64,000 bases of DNA from Linum tenue (lineage: Eukaryota; Streptophyta; Magnoliopsida; Malpighiales; Linaceae), in NCBI GenBank assembly GCA_946122785.1, contig CAMGYJ010000006.1, positions 41,622,066-41,686,065 of the forward strand, given 5' to 3'. Below are positions 44,491-53,356 of this stretch, piece after piece. Numbering within the stretch: the stretch's first letter is position 1; every line of letters starts with the position of its first letter. The notes under the pieces are model-generated. The model worked only from the letters and a program-made list of their open reading frames with translations, was not told the origin of the DNA and did no database searches. The position numbers were made by a program, and so were the translations under genes.

Positions 44491-44508
44491 AACCAGGCTT
44501 TGATACCA
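44491..44508 (-). other. TR-GAG primer-binding site (initiator tRNA-Met)
   Basis: TGGTATCAAAGCCTGGTT on the minus strand, two bases from the 5' LTR. One mismatch to the usual TGGTATCAGAGCC core. Confidence 0.9.
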
Positions 44509-44510
44509 AC

Positions 44511-45031
44511 TGTCACGGCCTTACTCTTGGTCGTGCGGCCCTAGCTCTCAATTCCGTTAGAGATGCTAGGCAGCCTTCTCACAAGCTCTCAAACTCACTC
44601 AACTCACAAGAACAAGACACAAGAAGATGGGAGAAACTCTATAGTTGTATTGCTCACAAAAATGATGGATGAGTTACAAGTGAGGGAGATGGATCCTTAT
44701 ATAGGCCTCTCCTCATACAAAGCATCAATGCCCCTCATAATGGTCCCTCCCCATTACTACACCCTATTAAGTTTCCCCCATAACGCACACCATTATACCA
44801 CCTCATAATGTGGCTCTTTATGTGCACCATTAAGCTCATATTCAAGATGGAGAATCCTAGGAGCATCCTATGCTACTAGGTCTTCCTAATGCCACATCAT
44901 TCGCCATGTCGCCCGCCACGCGTGACATCCTCCCCCACCTATTCTCGCGATGCCCTCATCGCGTCCTTGCTACGAAATGCCTCCATCGACCTCGAGTAGC
45001 CTCTCTCGACTCTTGAGCCTCGTTGGTGACA
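44511..45031 (-). repeat. TR-GAG 5' LTR, 521 bp
   Basis: Same ends as the 3' LTR. Contains TATATAAGG (minus strand, 44695-44703), a likely TATA box, in 'gaggcctatataaggatcc'. Confidence 0.95.
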
Positions 45032-45249
45032 GTACCCGATGATTTGGTGGATGTCGGTTCTAACCTGGTTTGTTTTGGGGTTAATTGATCATCATGCATG
45101 GTTTTGCTTTGTTCTATTTTGGGATGTTCTAAACGATTTGGGGTTTCTATTTTTTTGTGCGTTGGGTTAGAATGTAGTGATTTAGGGATGAATTTTTGTG
45201 TCAAATGGTTGACTTATTATGAAATTGAACGTCTTAAGCAAAGCATTAA

Positions 45250-46131
45250 CGGGCGTTTGCTTCATGGATTTGAAAAATGAGGGTTTTGGTAAAATCTAGG
45301 TTTTGGAAAATCATGGATATATGATGGATTTGGTGGCATTATGGATTTGTACAAGTCTATTGTTTGCTTGATGAATTTGATTATGGACTTTGTTTGATTA
45401 GATTTGTGGATATTAAATACAAATTACCTAGTTACCCTTATTTAATTATATTTCTATATTATAATCCAAATCTTTCATTTAAAACTAATCCAAAACATAG
45501 AAAGAAATTTTAAACTCTTTACCACTATGTGGATTAATAATTCAACTGCAAATATAGAAATGTATTATAATTTGGCACTAATTAACAATTCATCTAATAA
45601 TGTACGCAATATAATGTATCAATTGCAGTCAATTGCTCGCTTTATTGCTACAACTCATCATCTTCTTGCTAACTCACCGATGTGGAATCCGACAATCAAT
45701 CAAATAATAACGTACAAGATCAACATAAATGTTTCTAAGTGAATCTAACAAATCACATATACATTCATATTTAAATAAAATACGATATTACAAAATGAAA
45801 TGATAAATTCTCATATTTATAAAATACGAAATTATAAAAGTTTACAGTTGCATGACCATTGAATTAAAGTAGGACAAATTTGTAATTAAAGAAATAATTA
45901 ATTAGAAAGGTAATTTACCATCATGGATTTTAATCCATCACCCAAATTCCACCTCAAGAGGTGGAACTTCCAAGTCCGTGGGGTCCACGGATTTGGAACC
46001 CCAAAAGAGGTGGGCCCCACAAATTCCATCTCCCTAATTCCCTAAGGCAAACGATGGATTTCGGTTCAAGTCCATTATGGATATATTTACATGACCAAAT
46101 CCATCACCAAAACCCTCAATCAAACGACCCC
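45250..46131. mobile_element. Harbinger/Tourist-like non-autonomous element, 882 bp
   Basis: Ends read CGGGCGTTTGCTTCATGG (left) and, reversed, GGGGTCGTTTGATTGAGG (right), flanked by TAA on each side (45247-45249, 46132-46134). TWA duplications and GGG..GTTTG ends are typical of PIF/Harbinger-derived MITEs. Both ends share 'gagggttttgg' and 'atggatttgg' subterminal units. The 71-codon frame inside (45527-45742) is unrecognised and probably not a gene. Confidence 0.65.
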
Positions 46132-46256
46132 TAAGAGTTTAAGACAAATCAAACGGAACAAATCAAGTTTCTTTTCTCTGCGATATGCTTATACTTGGTA
46201 ATGCTTCAATAATCAAAATTGAAATAATGATAAAGCTTAAATACATATAGAAAGAA

Positions 46257-46440
46257 GGGTTATAGGTATAATATGCCCCTCTACTATGTAATTTTATCAA
46301 ATATGCCCTATTACTATTTTTCATATTGAAATTGCCCCTGTATTATAAGCACATTATCACATATGCCCCTCCGTTTAAGATTCCGTCAACCATGGGCCGA
46401 ACCACAATTCCGGCGATCTAGAGTCAGCAAAATAGGAATG
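46257..46440. mobile_element. End of a second Mutator-like MITE-family member
   Basis: GGGTTATAGGTATAATATGC and the following 'cccctctactatg' match the left end of the 9836-10331 element. The inner 'gtcaaccatgg..ccgaacc..atgtcaaaatt' also aligns. The opposite end is not found, so the copy is truncated or much longer. Confidence 0.65.
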
Positions 46441-47771
46441 AAAAATGTCAAAATTAACCCTTTTGTACATTTAACCTTCTTTTCCCCTCTCCCATTCGTG
46501 TTTCCGCCGACTCATCTCTCATTCCTCCTCTGTTCTGTCAACTTCCGGCTTTCTACGTCCCACCCTGGCCTCCACCGATTTCCAATCCCCATTTATTCGT
46601 TTTGTATGTGTTTTCATTCTTCCATTCTATTTTGATTTGAAATTCAATTTTTTCATGTCTTTATTAGGGATTATTTATTCTGAGATGGAGAAAGGATATC
46701 AATCCTCAATTTTCCGCTGAGAATGAGGCCGCCATCGAAATTGAAGGGGAAAGACACTGCACCATCTAACCTCGCATCCAGTCCACCCCGCTGAAGATCA
46801 AGCGCCGATGACGAAGCTGTGATCCGCCGAAAGAGAAGGGAAGAGAAGAGGTTGAAGAAGAACAAGGAGAATCGATCCCTTGAGAGGAGGAAGAAGAAGA
46901 ACGAAAAGAAGTTTGTCCTCTTTGTAAGAACCGAGGAAGAAAAGAAGAAGAAGAAGTCCCCGCTGTTCACAGGGGGAAGGAAAGAAGAAGATGAAGCAGG
47001 AAGGAAAAAATGTCGTAGGGAAAAGGAAGAAGAAGACGGGAATCCAGCAAAGAAGTCCTCTTTTGCAAGAGTCCAAAGGGTTATTTTATAGGAAAATAGG
47101 AACTTGGGGAGCAAGCTTGCTACAATACCGATTTTGGGTTGGACTGGTTCCGGTTGGGTCAGATCAGATTGGGTTGATTTCTGTTGACTAGCTCTGACTT
47201 TTGTTGACTGACTTTGACTTGTGTTTTGGACTTGAGTTCTTTAGCTCATTATTGACTGTAAGAACTATTTTAATGAGTTGTGATGTAACATTTATTTATT
47301 AATTGTATTTGTAATTTTTAGTTTGTATTTATAATCGTAATGTAATTATTATCATCCATTGGTAGTCATAATGTTATTGTTATTAATAAAAAGAAGTATT
47401 ATTTGTTGTTGATTTCTTTTGCACCAAAAACCAAGACCGAAGTCTCGCAAAGTCCAATGTCTTAAGAACCAAGTCGATTAGTCAACTTATGTGATGAACA
47501 AATCGAGCGAATGCTTAATTCGTCTAATAAAAACGAAACAAGTTAACTCAATCGAGTTGAAACAAAGTTGACTCTCCCTATCAAATTGCACCGATCGAGA
47601 TTTGCTATTGCTTAATCTCAATTGAGTTATGGAAAACAAGACTCAATCTAAACGCTACAAATATCTTTTACCTAGAAGGTCATTTAAGATTCACTATTTC
47701 AAATATTAAACAAAAAACTAAATTTTATTTAATTATATATGTTTTAGCCCGGACAAAATGTGGTGTCTACA
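46441..47771. other. Purine-rich stretch and distal part of the Ogre/Tat-like LTR
   Basis: 46800-47090 is GA-rich on the plus strand and gives spurious Lys/Glu-rich frames in several registers. I see no real gene. From about 47190 AT-rich sequence leads to the LTR end GGTGTCTACA. A tandem pair 'gttgactagctctgacttttgttgactgactttgact' lies at about 47182-47220. Confidence 0.4.
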
Positions 47772-47776
47772 AAGCT

Positions 47777-47945
47777 CAAGTAGCATGAGGCACCTAACAC
47801 GAGAATGACCCTTAGACACACAGTTCAAAGGGGTTGACTAAGGGATGATGTGATCGGGTCGGTCAACATTTGGGTCGTGGACTAAACCTATGCCTCCATC
47901 TTCCTTGCTATCAACAACGTGAATGCTACGTATCATGCAAAGGGG
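47777..47945 (-). mobile_element. Remainder of the Athila 3' noncoding region
   Basis: Continues the 33522 sequence after the solo LTR: 'ctaacacgagaatgacccttag', 'aaaggggttgactaaggg', 'cctatgcctccatc' align with 59530-59650. Ends at a deletion joining it to LTR sequence. Confidence 0.8.
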
Positions 47946-48160
47946 GAACTACAGCTGATTCTTAGACTATTCTTCGATCTTTTTGCACTTTTCGACCTCC
48001 AATCTTCCCAAAACTCGTCTTCGACCCTTCCACACATGTTAGGACCTAAGATGTATCAAAACAAGCATAATCTAGCGTGAAATATGCCGAGGAACGATGA
48101 TTTACAAAGCTAAATGAATAAGAAATGAGGGGTAAAATGTGTACATTTGGGCCCGAATCA
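47946..48160 (-). repeat. Outer end of the Athila 5' LTR, deletion remnant
   Basis: Aligns with 32076-32331 of the 3' LTR (minus about 40-50 bp) and ends ...GGGCCCGAATCA, the reverse of the LTR start. Immediately followed by the AGTAG duplication. Confidence 0.85.
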
Positions 48161-48913
48161 AGTAGTACTCTTGTTCACTTGGGTGTTGTGAAACCCTAAC
48201 TATTTGTCATGTAGTTGTTGGGCGAATTGAATGATTGTTTATGGGCTTTGTTTAATTCAATGATTGAGGTATTTTTCATGTTGATTGTGCATGTTTGTAC
48301 TTAGAAATCCAATTGGCCATTCTAACCTAGATGAGAAGGAAAACCCCCTTTCAAGGGAGGCTCAATTGAGTTGGGATTCCTTGGGCTTTTTAAGCCACCT
48401 ATCTAGGTTAATGTAGGGCAAACCTCTATGTTGAATTAAGAAATTTGGTTAAGCGCGATTAAGCCAACCAACCATTGGGTTGAGTGAGAGATTAAGTCAA
48501 CCATCGATTGCCTTAACCGAGAGGGCTACTTGAGTAGCCTATAATATATCCCTCTGTTTGGAAAACGAGAGTGTGGTCTACGACCATAATTGCGTTTTCT
48601 AGCGGTTCGCGGTCACCTTGCCCGTAACAATTAATTCAAATCCTCATGCCATGGTATTAGTTAGGGGGAAGCGACACCCGAGTGATCCTTCTCACATAGA
48701 GCTTTCAAAACCGTTTACTTTTGCCTTGCTTATCTTTAATTAGCAATCTTTTCAACCAAATCCGATTCGCTAGATAATGTTTCAAACAATTGAAGCAGCA
48801 GTACACGGACCGGCCTGAGTCGATATTTAAACATACTTGCCCTGTATTGCACCCTAATAAGGTTTATACTTGGACCTTATGCGGTAATTAATTGTGATAT
48901 TCGGGACGAGTTA
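48161..48913 (+). repeat. Right part of the split plus-strand Athila LTR
   Basis: Resumes from 30972 after the duplicated AGTAG: 'cttgggtgttgtgaaaccctaact'. It runs to the LTR end ...TTCGGGACGAGTTA, equivalent to the GAGTCA end at 4894. No primer site follows, so internal sequence is lost. Confidence 0.82.
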
Positions 48914-49215
48914 GAAACCTCCTTTATCCAGAGAGGCTCTATTTGAGCTAGGTTCCGTGGGCATTCAATGCCTCCTAAACTAGTTTAGAGAGAACCCTCC
49001 TTAACCTAAGAGGCTCGATTTGAGCTGGGTTTCCTTGGGCATTCAATGCCTCCTAAACTAGTTTAGAGAGAACCCTCCTTAACCTAAGAGGCTCATTTTG
49101 AGATGGGTTTCCTTGGGCATTCAATGCCTCCTAAGCTAGTTTAGAGAGAACCCTCCTTAACCTAAGAGGCACTATTAGAGATGGGTTTCTTGGGCATTTT
49201 ATGCCTCCTATTCTA
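48914..49215 (+). repeat. 77-78 bp tandem repeat in Athila LTR, about four units
   Basis: 'gcattcaatgcctcc' recurs at 48961, 49039 and 49117 and a variant at 49194. Each unit also holds 'ttagagagaaccctccttaa' and 'cctaagaggct'. The inverted equivalent with four units lies at 57190-57520. Confidence 0.9.
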
Positions 49216-49730
49216 GTTTAGTTAAAGGGCAAAGCTCCTATTTCACATTAGCACTTAGGGTTTGGTTGTGGGTGGCCGTGCGAACTCCAATTCTAGGGTG
49301 AAGTCTAACCAATCCTTAGTCTGCAGGTTGAGAGGGTCACATTAGTTGTTTGGATCATATCCCATTCCTCAACCTAGAGGCTAAGAGGGTAACTTTGGTT
49401 GCTTGTTAGACTTCCCTAAGGTTTATGACCCCTTAACCACACACGGTCGTTCGATTCTTCAAGTCGTAATTGTTAGCTAGGGGGAGCAACACCCGAGTGA
49501 AGTTTTTTCAACTAGTGTTTAATCCATTTTACCTTTGCAAAGAAATTTAGTTTTAGACCTTTGTTTTCACCAAAACTAATCCACTAGATAATGTTTCAAA
49601 CAGTCGAAGTAGCGGTACATGGACCGGCCCGGGTCGATATTTAAACATACTTGCCCTATATTGCACCCATCTAAGTTTTATACTTGGACTTTAGGTGGGA
49701 TTTTATTGTGATAGTCATAGCGGGTCACCC
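48914..49730 (+). repeat. Second Athila LTR fragment, plus strand, with tandem repeats
   Basis: Begins inside an LTR and runs to 'tatacttggactttaggtggg..gtgatag', the usual LTR end region. It lies head-to-tail with the preceding LTR fragment, so the two were joined by deletion or recombination. Confidence 0.75.
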
Positions 49731-50302
49731 AATGATTACTAAGACATGATTCAAACCTCTTCAAACATAGTTCGAACGTGGGTATTGGATTGATGTAATT
49801 TTTTGGAATAGATCTACACTAAATTACCTATACTCCTATGGAGGATCAGTCAGAGCTCCAAACTACGACTATGGCTACTTTTAGAGAAAATGGTAAAGTT
49901 TGACGTAGGAGTCAATTGTATGGTTGTAGAACCCCTCTCTTTGTTAACCATTCCTCCTATTTATAGCCATGGGGAGATAAATGTCATAGAAAACCGCCTC
50001 TTGGATAAATCCCAAAAAGAACCAATCCCTGCTTCCTCGTAGTGGTGGTTACTCCTTCAACCGCCTAGGTGCCTCTCTTGGACCTGCCGTGGGTCTTGGA
50101 GTGTAGCTTGCTTCGCCTGGTCTTTTTCCAATTCTCATGCCATGCTAGACTTTTGATAAGCACGTGGTGTCTCACAAAGGGGTTCGTGGTCCTCTTGCCT
50201 CACGGCCATGGACTTCTTGAGACTTAGTCATTAGTGATATAATGCTCCACCACCACATCCTTCGCATTCGTGTCCATGGCCACTTTTATGAGGCAACATG
50301 GA

Positions 50303-51895
50303 TAGTGATGGCAATGGGGCGAGGCGGGTCGACCCACTCTTACATGTTGTTAAAAAAAATACAAATAGATTTTACTTTTTACAATAAAACTGATGGACCC
50401 AGTATTCAACCGACAACATGACATACATTATTTTTTTAACATTACATTTGTATAGAATAGCCACCTAACATTAATTCCTCATCGCATTCCACGTGGCTAG
50501 AAATAGGAGACATCAAATTTACCACCTGTTTTTAGCTGTACATACAACGTTGTGTATTTTTCTTGTTAAGTTGCCATCATTTAAACAAGACACAATTTAA
50601 ATTCCATTTTTCCTAGCTACACATGGTTGTGAGGTGGATTAATGGTGCATACATATGTTTAACCTTTTACCCTTCTCAAGCTAACCATCCTCCTTTTTTT
50701 TATAAGGGTGATATAGGTTTTATTTTGTTGTTATTAAGGTACTACTTATGGGATTCGAACCTGGGACCTCCAGGTTCTAGGCTAGTGATATTTCCACTAG
50801 ACCAAGCCCTTGTTCGTAAGCTAACCATCCTCTTTTACCCTTGACTTACACGTGGAAAAGGAGAAGCAAAATGAAAGGTGGTAAGTGTTTCTTCATTTCT
50901 ATTTAATTGATTGGGAGATAATTTGTCTCACTTAAACACATACAAAAGCTTCCCTTCATTACACATGGATAGCAAAAGGCATGTATATTTTGCCGCCTCA
51001 TTTTTGGTGCTTATCCAACGATTTGTGAAAATCCCTTTTGTGCCACCTCATCACTACTTGTCCAAGGTAAGCTGAAGAAGGATTTGGGTTAACTCTCCAT
51101 GTCTTCACCCACCAATAAATAAATTGTGCTAATTATGTGAGTATCTTTCGTTTAGTCAATTGAACTTGGTAAATGATCCGACCATCCATTGCACCTAATA
51201 GGTTGGTTGGGTGATTTAATTTGTTACACTTAACTAGCCATTGCACATTAGGTTGGTGGTGAGATAAACGTATTTTTTATATATTATTTCATTTATCACA
51301 CGCCATCCACGCCAGAAGCATGAGGCACCTATAAATAGGACGCTCATTTATGCTTTCTCGTCAGTTCATTCTCGATTTGAACTTCTAAAACTCTCTCTAG
51401 AGCCGGCTTACTATGTCACTCTCATTTACTCTCCTCTCAAATACTGACTTGAGCTTCGGAGAAGGTCCCCGCGGTGGCCGGCGGGTCCTTTTGTTTTTCA
51501 GGTGTCCATCTCGGAGGCTGGTGGCAGACGTTTGCCAGGAAGATCGGCGCTCACAAGACCTCAAACACATTGAAGCAGGCTCCTCGAAGCTTTGCATCAA
51601 CAAAAACGTAAGGAAAAACACTTTAAGAATGAAAAATATTTATAATAGAATGGATAATTGAGCCTAACAAGTTGAAAGATCGACTCTAACTAGTTGAAGA
51701 AAATTCAAAATAGGAGAAATATGTATAGATATTGTAAGAAATTGAGATAAAATGAGTCTAGAACAGGGCGGGGCAGGGCGGGTCGGAAGTAGATACCCAT
51801 GCCCCGGCCCACGCTACTGCGGGTCGGGTAATACCCGCCCCATCGCGGGCCAGGTCAGGTAATACCCGCGGGACGGGTTGAAATTGCCATCACTA
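50303..51895. mobile_element. hAT-like element, family B, 1593 bp
   Basis: Ends read TAGTGATGGCAATGGGG (left) and, reversed, TAGTGATGGCAATTTCAAC (right). Flanks are AACATGGA (50295-50302) and AACATCGA (51896-51903), seven of eight bases matching. Subterminal GC-rich units (gggcgggtc/gacccgcccc) occur at both ends. Contains a SINE (50693-50817) and a block at about 51320-51640 with a plus-strand CTATAAATAGG and 'gacttgagcttcggagaagg' that resembles an LTR leader. No transposase. Confidence 0.75.
50693..50817 (-). mobile_element. tRNA-derived SINE, 125 bp
   Basis: The minus strand starts 'acgaacaagggc', carries a polymerase III A box TGGTCTAGTGG (50794-50804) and B box GGTTCGAATCC (50751-50761), and ends in an A-rich tail with 8-9 A. 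Flanked by a perfect 15-bp duplication AAGCTAACCATCCTC (50678-50692, 50818-50832). The internal spacing matches a tRNA, but the cloverleaf is not otherwise preserved. Confidence 0.88.
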
Positions 51896-52330
51896 AACAT
51901 CGACCTCTTAATCATCCACATGGCCCCTCTCGTGAGGCGGCAAGTCCTTCTCATACTTAATATATTTTGTGTTTTTTCAGTCTTGGTGAGGAGGCGACAT
52001 GGCGTCTTCATTCGCGGTCATGGACTTCTAAGTCATACCCGTGGCCCTTTCCATGACATAACATGGGTTTCTCATACTTAGTATTTATCAATCGTGCCTA
52101 GGGCCTCTTGTCTTGTGTCCATGCCTCTTCTCGTGAACCGACATGGACGTCTTAGACTTTGTCATTTTTCTCTCCTTTGAGAGACACTTCTCGTGGCATG
52201 ATCACATGACTCGAGAATATTCCCACGTCCATGGTCCCTCTTGTTGGCTCTCTTCATAAAGCGATACGTGCCTCTAGATTCTAGACGGACATAGCCCTCC
52301 TCGTGAAGCGGCACGTCCTTGCCAGACTTT

Positions 52331-53356
52331 GTTTTTTATATATAATCGACCAGACCAACTTCCCTAGGACAAGTAGTCTCAACTACGCAATATAGCATCA
52401 TCTCCTGCTCCTAAATTTAAAGTTTAAAGTTGGACAAAATTGTCGATCGAATGGTATACTTACAATGTCACACCATCATTATAAATGAAAAGAACGTTTG
52501 CATAAGAAAGGTCGAACATATAACTAGCATGGCCGTCCTGTTGATCTACACGTATTGCACCAGCAACTACATTTGATGTTTCAACGTCTTTTCTCCTTCG
52601 CTAAACACAAAAGCAACAAGAATTCGTTTACAAAATTTTAAGAGTGATAAACCAATAACGTAAATTGTTATGCATAGAGGTTTGTGTTGCTATTGACTGA
52701 AGTTAAATTAAATGGTAGAAATGTCCTTTTATATGCTCAAACATTTCTAGTGATGCAAATGTGTCATCTGGTTGACCTTTTTATCCAAGTTAATGAGACT
52801 TGCAAGTCATCGCAACAAAGTCTTTGAAGGTTATGCTTCATATGTAGATCCAATGGAAAATAGTTGAGCACAGAAGTTATGAATTGCGGAGTGTGGTAAA
52901 AGAATGTCTTTTAAAATTTTGAAGTTTAGGAGAAGAATGTGTGAGTGAGGAAAGGAAATCACATAAAGGGTACCGTCTTGCATTTGGAAGAATTTGAGGG
53001 CCACTAATAAATAATAACTCAAATGTTGTGTTTTTATATACTAGGCAATGATATTTCACTCCCTTTTATCAAACGGATGTCATAAATTATGTCCTCTTCT
53101 AGCGAGTCCCCGCGATTAAATCCTTTGGATATATTGAAATTGGAGCATAAATCAAAGCTCTTAAACAAAACAACACTTGAATGGAAGCAAGTTTACAGAT
53201 GACTTACGAACCTATTTAAATACATTAACTAGTGAAAAAAGAAGAAGAAAAACGATAAGAATTTATTGTACGTGCTAATAATTAATTAAGACTCTAAACT
53301 AAACCCTGACAAAAAAAAAAAAAAGACTCTAAACTAAACTTGCAACCTCTAAATTG
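52331..53356. other. Low-repeat intergenic sequence downstream of the RALF-like gene
   Basis: Mostly AT-rich. One exon-like piece is listed separately (52464-52600). A run of 14 A with an imperfect duplicate 'agactctaaactaaac' occurs at about 53287-53340. I see no further gene. Confidence 0.45.
52464..52600 (-). pseudogene. Possible relic exon of an unidentified host gene
   Basis: 137 bp open in one frame on the minus strand, preceded by a pyrimidine-rich acceptor (ttgcttttgtgtttag) and followed by a perfect GTAAGT donor (52458-52463). It would encode a peptide ending ASYMFDLSYANVLFIYNDGVTL. The upstream sequence to 53060 has no matching exon that I can join. I do not recognise the peptide. 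It could be a gene relic or chance. Confidence 0.3.

Larger units (their letters stand above)
41860..45031 (-). mobile_element. Gag-only terminal-repeat retrotransposon (TR-GAG-like), 3172 bp
   Basis: Complete, with two 521-bp LTRs, an initiator-Met primer site, a single long frame for gag plus an aspartic protease motif, a polypurine tract, and no RT, RNase H or integrase and no room for them. Flanked by GTAC on both sides (41856-41859, 45032-45035). About five LTR differences are visible, so it is fairly young. This architecture fits the described TR-GAG class, which must borrow enzymes from a relative. Confidence 0.88.
33528..47771. mobile_element. Ogre/Tat-like solo LTR inflated to 14.2 kb by nested insertions
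   Basis: Outer ends read TGTCGCAACTGCCCC (left) and GGTGTCTACA (right), a TG...CA pair. They are flanked by a perfect 5-bp duplication AAGCT (33523-33527, 47772-47776), and the interrupted Athila noncoding sequence is continuous across it. The left 0.9 kb ('gggaagtgtattcacaccccac') and right end ('gacaaaatgtggtgtctaca') resemble Ogre/Tat LTRs. Neither end has a second copy and no Ogre gag/pol is present, so I infer a solo LTR. Nested inside: LINE tail, Copia, gag-only element, Harbinger-like MITE, Mutator-like fragment. Confidence 0.75.
30973..48160 (-). mobile_element. Athila remnant (minus strand) with large nested insertion
   Basis: Flanked by a perfect 5-bp duplication AGTAG (30968-30972 and 48161-48165). 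Contents from left: full 3' LTR, polypurine tract, 3' noncoding region, the 14.2-kb solo LTR insertion, the remaining 170 bp of noncoding region, and the last ~215 bp of the 5' LTR joined by an internal deletion. Gag and pol are gone. After subtracting the nested insertion only about 2.9 kb of Athila remain. The target is an Athila LTR of the opposite orientation. Confidence 0.85.
49731..52330 (-). other. Unclassified LTR-like sequence with minus-strand TATA box
   Basis: No coding content outside the nested hAT-like element. Diverged units such as 'ccatggcc', 'cctcTCGTGAGGCGGCA' and 'cttctcatactt' recur roughly every 60-100 bp at about 50200 and 51900-52330. TATAAATA (minus, 49958-49965) suggests LTR transcription to the left. 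No partner LTR in the window. Confidence 0.4.

Noticed and set aside
42455..44672. Plus-strand frames opposite the TR-GAG gag gene
   Set aside because: Antisense shadows of the 690-codon gag frame.
46671..47114. Overlapping Lys/Glu-rich and Phe/Ser-rich frames on both strands
   Set aside because: Low-complexity GA-rich DNA gives open frames in several registers; no domain, no codon preference, no start context.
33528..47771. A single intact large retrotransposon
   Set aside because: No second LTR copy and no internal genes of one element; contents are separate nested insertions with their own ends.
48914..49215. CRISPR-like array
   Set aside because: Head-to-tail repeats with no unique spacers, inside a plant LTR.
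50751..50804. Functional tRNA gene
   Set aside because: A and B boxes are present, but there is no cloverleaf; tail and duplication show a SINE.
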